A stretch of 64,000 nucleotides of DNA from Anthracocystis setariae (lineage: Eukaryota > Basidiomycota > Ustilaginomycetes > Ustilaginales > Ustilaginaceae), in assembly GCA_928724745.1 (NCBI GenBank), contig CAKMXJ010000042.1, forward strand, positions 372,001 through 436,000, in the 5' to 3' direction. Under the pieces are notes generated by a model. That model was not told the origin of the DNA, made no database searches, and was given only the letters and a program-made list of their open reading frames with translations. A program made the position numbers and the translations under genes. Below are positions 42,301 through 51,742 of this stretch, one piece after another (within the stretch, counting starts at the first letter, position 1; the number at the start of each line of letters is the position of its first letter).

Positions 42301-44426
42301 AGACTAGCGTGTCCCAAAGATGAGGTGGCGGCCGTCAAAGATAGGTTTCGACTGCGCATGGACGAATGGTCAGATGAGCCGATCTCGAGTGGCGAGTTGG
42401 TGGTGGCGCAATCCAGAACTGTCGAGATTGTCCCGGTGTAGATCTTGGGCGGTGCATGCGAGAGGCTGCCTCGTGCCGCAAAGGCGCCGCGCGAGTCTGT
42501 GGTGGCAAAGGACTCGACTGACTCGCTCCGAGGTATTCTCGTATCGGACTGGGATGAAGGTGGTCGAGAATCTTGGCTGTATTGTGGGGAACGAGTTGGT
42601 CGAGCCTGAAAGTCAGTGGTGCCTTCATATGTACTCGAATACGGACTGCCAAAGTCCAAGGAGACTGCGGAGGGAGACACCTTGCGAACACTGAGCTGAG
42701 AGGCACGAACGGGCCGAAAGACACTCTTTGTTGCAACGGCAGCCTGGGCGATCTGGACGTGCTCGACGTCATCCTCGTCTTCATCATTGTAGCCAAGATG
42801 GTTTGCGCCGATTTCGAAACTTTCTCGAAGTCTCTCTTGCATCTTGTCCTCGATACCTGAAGACGGCTTCTGGGCAGCACTTCCATATGCAACTGTCGCG
42901 AGCTGTCCATCCAGATCGATCGAGGTCTGCAGCCGATCCGAAGCCTTCGGAGTGGCGTTAGCGGTTCCTAGAAGGTCGTGTTGGCGTTGGACTGTACGAC
43001 GCGGTGTGGCATCGGCAGCGATGCCGATACCGAGGCCATTCAGTGAGGTAGAAGCTGTCATTTGACTGAGCGATCGTGAGTGACGGTGATCAGCTCGGGC
43101 TGCCTGTTTGGAGGAAGCATGTGATAAGTCGCCGCGATCCTTGGAGTCGGCGTCGGGTATAGAATCCAACAGCGAGGTGGCCCAGTCATCGTAATCTTCG
43201 GGCGCAAAGTCGGGCAACAGCGGACTTTTCGTTGGCAAAGTTGGAGACTGTTTGGCGGCTTGCTCTATGGGCGGCGACCTGAGATCCCAGCCTTTGTCAA
43301 GGACGCTGCTGTAAGAACTGCTGGCGCTGGAGAGGACGCTGTTTGCCCGAGGACGACTGGGATGCGCTCGTTGAGCAAATGCTACGGCGTTGCTGAGATC
43401 GTGATCTTCTTCGAGCCTTCGGGACAAGATGCGACGTGTCTCGTCCGCATCGGCGCCATCGTCGACTGCACGCTGCACGTAATGCTCGATCCTGTCTTGG
43501 ACGAATCTGGCTGCGGCTTGCGGGTCGTGGCGAATGTCTTGGTGGCTCATACCTTCGGACAACAGTATCTGCGCCCACGAAGCGGGCAAGCCCGTGTAGC
43601 CTTGTGGACCAACATCGACGTGGACGTTGTGAGAGACATGGTAAGGCAGGCCGATCGCAGGGTCGGCGCAGTCTACAAACGTATGTGCGCTGGAAGAGTC
43701 TTGACTGAAAGCGTTTTCGTCGTCGCCAGTATGGCGGGCCGAGGCGGGGGCGACCAAAGTGGAGGTAGCGGCATCATCGGTTTGCCTTTGGGACGAGTCG
43801 GCGCGGAGTTCGGCATAGCTAGCATCGCGCTCCTGGGCTTGTTGAGAAGGATTGGTTCGACGCAGTCTTGCTGCTGACGCCTTCTTACCGAGCTTTTTGA
43901 GGCCAAGGCCTGCCGAAACGGCAGCAGAGGTGGAAGCGCTAGCGATGCGGTGCGCCGCCAAGGTTAATTTGGGGTGGCCGGCTTTGCTCGAGGGAGCAGA
44001 GCTTGCTGAGGGTGGGCCAGACGTGATGGGGTTTGGAAGGGATTCGTACTGGGACAGATGGCGAGAGCGAACTTCATGGTCGGTGCGAGGTAGGGTGCGA
44101 GATGCGACCTGATTGACGTCGATCTCGCTGAGTGCCTCTGGTGGGAGTTGAGGAAGTTCGCGATCGTAGTTGACAGCAGGAGAGACTGAGGCGCTGGAGA
44201 GTGGTGAGACGGAGGCGTCCGACCAAGCGAGGTCAGCGAAGCGCCTTTGGTCGGGTGAGAGGTAGGCACTCTTTGCGGGCTGTGGTGATTGGGTCTGGGC
44301 AGGTTTGAGCAATTCAGTTGCGTATAACAACGGCGAAGGAGTGGCATTGGAAGGCCGGCGAAATCGACCGATGCGGCTCGGTAGTGAAGTCGAGGGCAAA
44401 TCCTCTTGATCGCTGTGCCGCAGCAT
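39354..44426 (-). CDS. PAK-like protein kinase with CRIB domain and altered catalytic motifs
   Basis: A 1690-residue intronless protein. A CRIB/p21-binding domain lies at about 250-290 (LPYHVSHNVHVDVGPQ, YTGLPASWAQILLSEGMS), the Cdc42/Rac-binding module of PAK kinases. A disordered Ser/Pro-rich stretch of about 1050 residues follows. The kinase domain is at about 1370-1645. The Gly-rich loop is IGDGESGPVFSA, the VAIK-type lysine is in VAVKVVEF, and the activation segment ends in GTPYWMAPEVIKAENYD as in Ste20/PAK kinases. Two departures stand out: the catalytic loop reads HRDVRSDN (Arg for the usual Lys), and the metal-binding DFG is DFT. HRD Asp, DFG Asp and the VAIK Lys remain, so weak activity is possible. 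The unusual length and loop changes suggest a diverged paralogue of Cla4/Ste20 rather than either of these. Confidence 0.85.
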   Translation of the reverse strand: MLRHSDQEDLPSTSLPSRIGRFRRPSNATPSPLLYATELLKPAQTQSPQPAKSAYLSPDQRRFADLAWSDASVSPLSSASVSPAVNYDRELPQLPPEALSEIDVNQVASRTLPRTDHEVRSRHLSQYESLPNPITSGPPSASSAPSSKAGHPKLTLAAHRIASASTSAAVSAGLGLKKLGKKASAARLRRTNPSQQAQERDASYAELRADSSQRQTDDAATSTLVAPASARHTGDDENAFSQDSSSAHTFVDCADPAIGLPYHVSHNVHVDVGPQGYTGLPASWAQILLSEGMSHQDIRHDPQAAARFVQDRIEHYVQRAVDDGADADETRRILSRRLEEDHDLSNAVAFAQRAHPSRPRANSVLSSASSSYSSVLDKGWDLRSPPIEQAAKQSPTLPTKSPLLPDFAPEDYDDWATSLLDSIPDADSKDRGDLSHASSKQAARADHRHSRSLSQMTASTSLNGLGIGIAADATPRRTVQRQHDLLGTANATPKASDRLQTSIDLDGQLATVAYGSAAQKPSSGIEDKMQERLRESFEIGANHLGYNDEDEDDVEHVQIAQAAVATKSVFRPVRASQLSVRKVSPSAVSLDFGSPYSSTYEGTTDFQARPTRSPQYSQDSRPPSSQSDTRIPRSESVESFATTDSRGAFAARGSLSHAPPKIYTGTISTVLDCATTNSPLEIGSSDHSSMRSRNLSLTAATSSLGHASLNSYPHRATPSPGLSPRHSMSPVVPPKDVDWRARSPALSISASESGDGASAPHRASHGWRRKGPSSLDSGHTSGHQTHESWTSATNSIASLDGSHGVARGSGLRERRQAPPRIYPPSSSTRWAHINHHDDSSGRRSSQSNTSPMLSTQRKTSADSLPARSPMSDISHSPASFDSRSPHQQTQHQQQLHSSNRTSVRSAQSDGDTLYLVARDTKQQQLSPSISPTTLDRRSPSAGSPSPTSNHRFRLGRDRSGSAASSRDSLPPPPPPPKPIVVVRKQPEYILPGADGFYKLPSSAGAAPRASLGGATTTLHQGLLRPPSHSPVHSPSSPTQSEYNATITAWMHDDSSNEDLQASISPSTKSAHSPLPPLPREEDEIDVDRPQSATTSGSSSPAPESTLHKTQTSSPTPGAEIGWQTSAQSSRSIVSDRAPRLKSIVSPRLELSDSLGNVSGISSDGAPLSPGGWMEMLDDGALDGGRAPKKFTKDSPSSSSPDRKYKTGSSKRSPSQARGDTRSIISIGPRAREDARRLFPVSMHYASGIDTALMLGDDSEAIRSFRELMLARQSMDLEEVLPMRIGVDDTPPVPALPSLKDFEAKVAAADQARAEDALLRKALAKSPGRSPGTDSPVSPVTPSLAEFEMVQVAALPPKLAHLGQELDLQPLRRDVLQNMEMIGDGESGPVFSASDVVKKRGVAVKVVEFGTDVEEEPSTRLVGLVKEVRVWRRCRHVNVLDLYSLVLADKAVWIVQELAERSLADVIAWKDCGADLNESRMSRVMYDLVQALQFLHSQGVLHRDVRSDNVMISSTGVCKLSDFTHAGELSAGVAWRHSVIGTPYWMAPEVIKAENYDMRCDVWSLGVVLWEMIEGNPPRVDFPPLRAITLTATLGLPALRDPSCLSHELKSFLHWATEMDAEKRPSAEMLAMSDFLSDPCSRASIVALLDEAKGAEMEAARLEAEEASGKGVENNKGRQRNSWSSDSTTKG

Positions 44427-44641
44427 CGCACTCTGGAGGGCCGGCCGCTGGGAGTGATTTGCGAAGCCACGAAAGCTGATCGATTAGGGCCTTGAAAGAA
44501 GCTGAAAGCCAAGTGCGTCCATGTCCCTGACTGTCTTGCTCGGGAGCACGCTGCGCAGAGAGTATCGAGTTTGTTGCAGGCGATCTGGACAAGCCGGAAG
44601 CCTTGTTCTTGAGTAAGTACAGCAAGTGATGCTGACGAGAG

Positions 44642-44645
<4 letters not shown>

Positions 44646-44725
<80 letters not shown>
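44646..44725. repeat. Long pure (GA)n microsatellite
   Basis: About 40 uninterrupted GA units, 220 bp upstream of the PAK-like start codon. On the sense strand of that gene it is a (TC)n tract in the promoter or leader. Homopurine mirror-symmetric DNA of this length can form triplex structures. Confidence 0.9.
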
Positions 44726-44728
<3 letters not shown>

Positions 44729-46868
44729 CACGAGATGCTAGAGTGTCGACGATGGTGCCAAGTTGGCTTGGTGTGCATGAACAGCCTGAAGTCAGCCAGT
44801 TGCCGAATGCTGCAACGTGGAGGGTGTCGGACGGTGGCGTGGCTGAAATGAAGCAGGATGTGGTTGCTGGTTGGAGTTGGAGGGCGAGCTTATGTCGAGT
44901 GGCGGCAAGTGGTTTGTGTGGGTTTTACTGGTTGTGGTGGAGATGGTGCAAGTTGTCTGGCCGAGGATGGTTGTTGCTGCTTGACGAATGGCGCCAAAGA
45001 TGGGGTACAGAGGCGAGTTGGCCTGAGCTGCGGCTCACTGGAGGGGAAACACGATGATGGCAGTTTGCGGTGCCGGTCAACAAGCTTTGGTGAGAGCAGA
45101 GTGAGGCTGTTGGGGAGCGCTTGGTCATTGGAGCGAAAGCTTGTCCTACTCTGTGATGCACTCGCACGCGCGTGTGTGTGTGTGTGTGTGTCCGGCGTCA
45201 AGCCATGCAACTGTGCATCTGCAACTACACACTCTATCTGCACTAGATCCAATGATCAGCGATCTGCAAGCTGGAGTCCGGCAAGGCAAGGCGCAATACT
45301 GTACTGTACTGTACTGTACAGCCTCTGCGAAAAGCTGCGCGTTTGCGAGCAACTGAGCTGCCAAGGGCTTTGTCTGCACAACAACCTCACTACACTGCTC
45401 ACCTCACGGTAATTCAAAGATGTTGCACCAGAACAAGCCTTGGTCTGGAGCTTTGGGCACTGGAATACCACCAAAACGCTTGCAAGCAGCTCTAGCTTGG
45501 TTTGGTCTGTCGAGCTTAGGCCTGTTGAGTACAACCGAGTAGAATAAGGTGCGCCGACGTTGCAAAAGGGCAAAAAGTTTGCGTGTTCGTGTTTGCTTTA
45601 GTCTGCAAGCCAGATGTACAGTACTGTATCATTCATTGAGTGTGCTGCATGGCCCCGTGGTCGTGCAAGGCGTTCCGGGCCAAGCTGAGTAGCAAAAAAA
45701 AGACGCACATCGACAGAGAGGGTGTTGTGATTTGTTTCTTCGGAGAAGCAGCAACTCTTCTGCTGAAAAACAAGTGTGAGTGTCAAAAATCAAACAAGAG
45801 CTGCATCAGCAAGCGACATACAGTAGTAAGCAACTACAACAGTGACTACAGTAGTGTCCAGATGAGTGAGACCAACACCACCTTCTTGTTCGGGGCGCGC
45901 GGCGACTAAACTAATCCAATACGCCTGCCGCCAACCCTAGTGTGTGTGACCTCTGTGCTCAGATACACCTTTTTGACACTCCAAGAAAATTGAATAATGT
46001 CAACAAGTCTCCAAGGTCATGCTTCGAACCGTCTTAGCCTGGACGAGTTTCCCCTAACATATTCAGACGTCCAAAGCGTCGAGGCCCCCAGTATGTCCCC
46101 CCAGTTCCCAAGCTGAGCTTTGCCATTGTGTTCGGTCGCTCGCGTCGTCATTTACCCACCACGTACGGTACGGTACAGTAGAGTCGCTCCCCTTGCATGT
46201 CGACTTTGACATATTAGCCTCGCTTTTATCAAGCGAGTCGCTATCGCCGCCTGTCAAGTTGCTTAGCACATTGTCAAAGACAAGAACCAATCGCTGTGCC
46301 TTTGCCTCTGTTGTCGTTGGGTCGCGTTGGTATAATAATCAATCAAGCCGAGCCGAGCCGAATCGCCTCATCTAGGCGTGATGCATTCGACGTTCCCTGG
46401 CAGAGAGCTCTCGCAATTCGGAGAATGTTTCGATAAGATTGGCCCTATCTGCCTCTTCTGGTTCTGAGCCGTGTCTTGCTCACTCCCGTGGCAAGGAATC
46501 CCTTGACTGACAATGAGCACTGATCAAGTACGGAACGGATGGATTATGCACGCTGCACATCAACATGACATCCTTCAGGCCCTTGCCGCACTCTGCTAGC
46601 TGTCAACCGCCATAGCACTGCGCGCAGACCAGCGAGCCCAACAGGTTGCTGCAGCCTCAGCCTTCACTTCTTGACAGATAGCCGGGTTATGCTACCACAA
46701 CCGTCCATATTCCACGGTCTCGTTTCAAGTGCGCTTCTCTGCAGTCCAAAAGTACGACGACGACAGGTCTTAGCTTCCTCCAACCATCATCTTGAACATA
46801 CGCTAGCTTCACCGTGAGGTCGGACGCTTCTCCTTCGCTGCATTCCCAGCGATTAAGTTTCCATCGAG

Positions 46869-47260
46869 ATGCCGACGCTAGCGATCAATCAGTCGCTCAG
46901 CATGGTCGCCTATAAAGGTTGGCGACTCTTGGCTCGCGATCCGACGTCAAGCGCCGATCAACATCAGTCGAGAGCTACCACAGTCGTGCGAGCATCAGCG
47001 ATGAATCTCAACCAAATTCTCCAGCAGAACTGTACAACAGCGTCGTCTCCGTATCGCCTCAGCAATCAGTGAGACTCTGCGACCGCTGCCTCCACCGCGG
47101 CCTTGGCGGAATTCTCTGCGCAACAGGTCAAAGAGCTTGAGCTCAGCAACAGCGCCAAGTTGGAAGGATGATTGGAACCTGCCTCGGCTTCCGTGGCCGC
47201 CGGTCAATCTGATGTCGAAGCCGGACGTGACAGCGGACACGTTACACGCGCCACCTCGAT
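46869..47260 (+). pseudogene. Possible decayed coding remnant
   Basis: From the ATG at 46869 and in the overlapping frame from about 46919, the plus strand reads as plausible low-complexity protein (KRRSTSVESYHSRASISDES). After about 47070 the protein-like frame shifts (AALAEFSAQQVKELELSNSA) and then meets in-frame stops near 47165 and 47265. This could be a frameshifted gene or exons I cannot join. I recognise no domain. Confidence 0.25.
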
Positions 47261-47676
47261 CTAGACGAACCTCGGGATGGTATCAACCAGATGTGCTTTG
47301 TGATAGCTGTGCATCCCCTGCGTCTTGAAGCGCGGTTGCGGCCGCACCGTTCCACACACCTACTTTCGGGTCGGCAAGGTGGACGGACCCCTTTGCCCCC
47401 TTCTTGATGCGAGACAGTGATCGATCATCTGACCGCTTACTTACCAGCTCTTGTGTGCATATGTCCGATACTTTGCTGTACTTGCTCTACAGTCGCATCT
47501 GATGTGGCATAATCGTACCTTTTTTTCTCTCGCTTGGTGCAGATCGAGCTTTTCAAGTTGAGTGCTGCAAATGAAGCAAGACTCTTTAAGTCCAGGAAAT
47601 GTGGTGATGTTGTGGCAAAGGTAGGTGTGATTGTTGGTACAAATACAATGTTGAATCTCTGGGTAGACAAGATGGT

Positions 47677-48134
47677 TTAGGCCTCGCGAAGGAGCTTCTT
47701 GAGAACGTCTCGTTGTGGCTTTGAGACCTGTGATGGCGCAGTGATGCACAATGGTAGAAGAAAAAGATCAGCAAATGTCGACGGATTATTCGCATTCAAG
47801 CAAAGCTGCAGGCCCAGTGGTGGCAATAATTGGCAGCTGTGGCGGGAGTTGGTCGAAAAGCAGGACCATGGCTGTCTGTACTTACGTTCCAGTAAAGGTC
47901 TTTATTGTTGATGTGCTCCGAAAGACGCACGTTTCCGCCGAATCGCTGACCGTCAACGATCTTCTTTTGCAGCTCAGCTGCCACATCCGCTGTGGATGCT
48001 GGTTTGCTGCCCTTCGATGCTGCAGTGACAGTTTTGGTCTTGGTCCGAGATGCCGAAGGTGGAAGGTGCACCGACGCCAACAGCCGTTCAGGCAATGGCT
48101 TGATTTTGAGTAGTCGAAGTGCGGTGCATCTCAT
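47677..48134 (-). CDS. Small two-exon protein, probably mitochondrial
   Basis: Exons 47886-48134 and 47677-47727 join in phase 0 (GTAAGT...CAG, 158 nt intron) to give 99 residues. The N-terminus (MRCTALRLLKIKPLPERLLASVHL) is basic, free of acidic residues for the first 15, and amphipathic, as in a mitochondrial presequence. The mature part carries AAELQKKIVDGQRFGGNVRLSEHINNKDLYW, and the second exon supplies VSKPQRDVLKKLLREA. The clean junction and the short basic C-terminus support the model. It could be a fungal mitoribosomal or assembly protein, but I cannot place it in a named family. Confidence 0.6.
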
Positions 48135-48580
48135 GATGACGATATTTGTCCTCTAAACTGCTGTTGGTGTGTCGATCAAGACAAGAGGCTCAAGATAGAG
48201 TCGATGAGGTGATCAAGTGAGAAGCAAAAGCTGAAGGGAAGCGGCTAAATGGAATAAATGCAATACAGTAATGGTCAAATTTGCAAGAATAATGTCACAC
48301 GATGAATCGGCCGATACAACCAATTCAACCACAACTCCACATGGCCAGCTGCAGGTGTTGGACTGCGCATTGACACCAACAACTTGACATTGCACCAACA
48401 CACCTTCTTGCTACGAACAGCATCACTTGCCAACGATATCTTTCGTCAACAAGACATACAAACGAACAAACTCCAACAACTTTGGCATCAACATTGTTGG
48501 GTACAATCCATCCCAGAGGACATTCTCAGTCTTGCACCTTCGCATTCAGGCCAGCAACCGAGCTGCAGTAGCAATGCGCC
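48135..48580. other. Divergent promoter region
   Basis: 446 bp between divergent start codons. It includes TACAGTA at 48264 and a CA-rich leader (CACCAACAACTTGACATTGCACCAACACACC-like content near 48370-48400) before the USP-like gene. Confidence 0.4.
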
Positions 48581-48588
48581 ATGGGTGA
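48574..48588 (+). promoter_or_regulatory. Upstream ORF overlapping the USP-like start codon
   Basis: ATG CGC CAT GGG TGA begins 7 nt before the main ATG (48581) in another frame and ends just inside the coding sequence. A scanning ribosome would meet it first, so it could lower translation of the main ORF or favour termination-reinitiation. Confidence 0.45.
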
Positions 48589-51478
48589 CCGATCAGGCTT
48601 AATACAGCAAGTCGTTGCTTTCACCGGCTGCAACGAGTATCAAGCCGGTGTCGTCCTCGAAAGATCTAGCTGGGATGTAGAAAGGGCTGTCAACGCTTTC
48701 TTCGACAATCCTCCCCCGGAAGTTAGTACATGTTCTTGCACCCAAGGGACTGCAATGGTTTGACTGACTCATTCTCACCTGTGCCTCACCGCCGACACGC
48801 TGGTGCTACAGAAACCCTCCTCCGTCTCAAACACGCAAAGCAACTCCACTGCAGTCGTCCCTTTTCAAGCCTCCAGCGACATCCAATCCAATACATCGGG
48901 ATGGGACACAGCCAATCCCCAGCCGTATGGGCCCCCGATCGCCCCCGCTCCAGCAACCAACCAGGCGTGGGGTCAAGATAAGAAAGGTACGCCGCGTCTT
49001 TGCTCTTGATATCGTCCGCGAGCTTCTACTGATCATACTGTCCATGCCCCTTGCAGACGTGATAGACCTTACCAACGAAACGGATGCCGATGAAGACCTC
49101 CGACGAGCCATGGAGGCGTCATTGCAAGATCATCAAACGCAACAATCTTACAGGCCGCCAGCTCCCTCAAGCACAGTTGGAGTAAGTGACATGGCTGCCA
49201 CTATGGAATGGGAAATCGCAGGACAGAAGGATGGTCCGACCAGCATATCTCAATACTGCCAGCTCGACCAGTCAGATGATGACGGGGCACTAGTCGACCA
49301 ATCCGAGGATGATTTTGCGCCAGGCAAACCAGCCCAAAGCAAAGCGCGCATCGAGCCTTGGCCATGTGTACAGCAGCGTTATCACTTACGCGACCGAAGC
49401 ACCCTTTTGAAGCCCAGTCGTGCTGTGCCCACATCATTGGACTCAGCCAGACCAACGAAACAGCAGAAAACGTACGGTCGTCATGGCAGGACATCTTGGC
49501 AGACAAACGAGGACATCAGGCGATCCGGTCGGCTGGGGACAAGGGGCGGACGTGCCGCCGCAAGCCGTCGAGGTAGAAGTGGCTGGTCTATGGTGCGAGC
49601 TTCTTTCCTGGGAGGTTTTTCTGACGCTTCTGGAGCCGATGCACTGACGTGAAACATCTTGTTTGTCTTCTTACTGATATTCCTCAATAGGATCTCGGCG
49701 TGTCTGAGGACGAACAGCTACGGCAAGCTTTGGAGGCCAGCGTACAGAGTCACCATGACCTTTTGCAGTCAACTGGCTCCGGTGCAAGGACACCCGCATT
49801 ACCACAACATCTCGAAACCGATCTACAGACGCGTCGGCTACCCGGATCGCCCATCTCCATGATGGCGCCCTTTGCATCGCTTGAGATCATTGCAGCACTG
49901 CTGCAGGCCCTCTTTGCTGCACCGCCAATCCGTCGAGCGTATCTAGCAGTACGGCCCATCGACCCGCGTGGCACTGATCTTTCCAACTACTGGAAGGGCA
50001 CATCGCCGACCGATGGCACCACTGATATGGTATCCAAGCCTACCATTGAGCCTCAGTTCGAACTCGCCCAACGCATCCAGACTCTGTTTGCCTTTGCACA
50101 GCTTTCCCAGCGGCCATTCTGCGTCGTCAAAGATATCACAGCCCTCACGCCAAGCGAAGTTGTCGCGAGAGGCGCCGACCACACGCCTGCAGCCAAAGTT
50201 GCCAGCCTCTTTCACGAGTTCATCGTCGATAGCTTCACCAAGCATCATGCAGCGGTCAACGAGATCATGTTGAACACACCAGGCGCTGGGCCGGTGGAGT
50301 CAGATGCCTTGTGGATGAATGAAGGCCTCTTCCTCTCCAGTGGCGCACCGGCTTTGAGTAGTCCCGCACCGCCCCTAGCAGATGCGGCGGAAGCCTCAGC
50401 TGTGCCACCGCCCAAGATGGAACAGCAACGTAGCTTCATCCAGTTGCGGCACGACTCGGTCAACTCGGATATCTATTCGTGTCTGCGTGCGGCTCTCGCT
50501 TCCGATGGAGAGGGCGCACTGCTGACGCGTACAGCGCGCACGATCAGCATGGGCATCGACCACGCCTTGCCCACTTTGGACGGAGGACCACCTCCGCTCA
50601 CGATCAACGAGCGGCTTCACCTCGACTCCTTGATGTGGGATCGAAGGCAAGGTGTTCGGCTCGATGCTGAGTTGCGAGATGTGGAAATGTTTCAACTCGC
50701 CGCGTTGCGTCAGGAACTCGAGGCTCGGAAAGCCAAGCTCTTGGGTGATGCCGGTCGACCGTCGAGCGAGGTGCTGCAAGGTGCCAAGCGATACTTCGAA
50801 GAGGTGGCCACATTGGTTGAAGGGTTGGATGCGGTGCGAACAGCGACTCTAGCTGAGGCCGCACCGCAGCTGAGCAAGATTCAGGCAGCAGTGAAGGCGG
50901 ATTTGGTAGCGACGGATGGGTTGATCGCCAAGGTGCGGACGCAGATCGATGCTAAGCGGGCGCTGGTGGCGGAGAGAGCCAAACGCGAAGCGGCCAATCC
51001 GGAGTGGATGCAGCTTGTGTACGATCTTGTCGCAGTGCTGTGTCAGGAGGCGGGGCGGATCGTGTCTCTTGTTAAGCAACCAAGTGGAGAGTGGTGGAAG
51101 GTTTGCAACGGACGAGCAACAAGGATCGAGACCGAAGACGTGATTATGGGGAGGCCGCAGGATCCGTCGCTGTCGGTGTTCTGGGTAGTGTATGCACGGG
51201 CCGAGAGCTCGGGGATGAGTGTGGAGGAGGAGACGGCAGTGGAAGAGGCGTTGGTTTCGGAGGCGATCAGGGCGGCGATAGCGGATGACAATTTGACGTA
51301 CGAGTCGGAATTGCTGTCGTTGATCAGATCGGATGCTGCGACGCCATCGTCTGCGGCTACGGATGTCAATGTGGTAGATGAGCACAGTGAGGATCCAGCA
51401 GATCGCGTGGAAAAGCGTTCGGAGGACGTGACGATGACGATGACGCTAGATGCAGACCGTCTTGACTACGATACTTGA
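48581..51478 (+). CDS. USP25/28-like protein with UBA and UIMs, apparently lacking catalytic residues
   Basis: Model with four exons (48581-48721, 48812-48986, 49057-49181, 49691-51478), all in phase, gives 742 residues. The order matches USP25/USP28: UBA-like domain (about 5-45, AFTGCNEYQAGVVLERSSWDVERAVNAFF), UIM1 (DEDLRRAMEASLQDH), UIM2 (VSEDEQLRQALEASVQSH), then a USP-like domain. At about 205-230 the usual NxGNTC(W/Y) cysteine box is replaced by MMAPFASLEIIAALLQALF, which keeps the following helix but has no cysteine. Near 580-610 the histidine box (AGHYWAY) is replaced by AGRIVSLV. The USP25/28-specific helical insert is recognisable (LRDVEMFQLAALRQELEARKAKLL). It is therefore probably a ubiquitin-binding pseudo-deubiquitinase. 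Intron 3 (509 nt) is open in frame for 157 codons, so exon 3 may extend. Confidence 0.75.
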
Positions 51479-51742
51479 ATCTCGATGGTCAAAGAGGACT
51501 CTAGAGCAAGAAACATGGCTTTTTTTTTTTCATGCGATTCCTGTTCGTGCACTCACTTGTTTCGGACTGCTATCAATGTTAGACGCTGGATGTGGCGGCA
51601 AGGAGGATCAATGCACAATGGTGCGTTGTTGTGATTCGATCTTGGGATTTTTGGAGGGATTAAAGTACAAGTTTGCTAGACGGAGGATGTTGGGGTTGAG
51701 CTAGGTAGGAACGGGCTGTGATCGCGAGCGTTGCGATTGAGG

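Larger units (their letters stand above)
44427..47676. other. 3.2 kb gene-free, microsatellite-rich region
   Basis: It contains the long (GA)n tract, a (GT)n run at about 45172-45191, a (TACTG)4 run at 45297-45318, and several TACAGTA/TACTGTA motifs (45617, 45622, 45819, 45847, 46174). A possible pseudogene remnant lies at 46869-47260. No RNA gene was recognised. Confidence 0.45.

Noticed and set aside
43964..44731. 255-codon minus-strand ORF running through the GA tract
   Set aside because: Its start is a long Leu-Ser repeat encoded by the microsatellite and the rest overlaps the PAK-like N-terminus out of frame.
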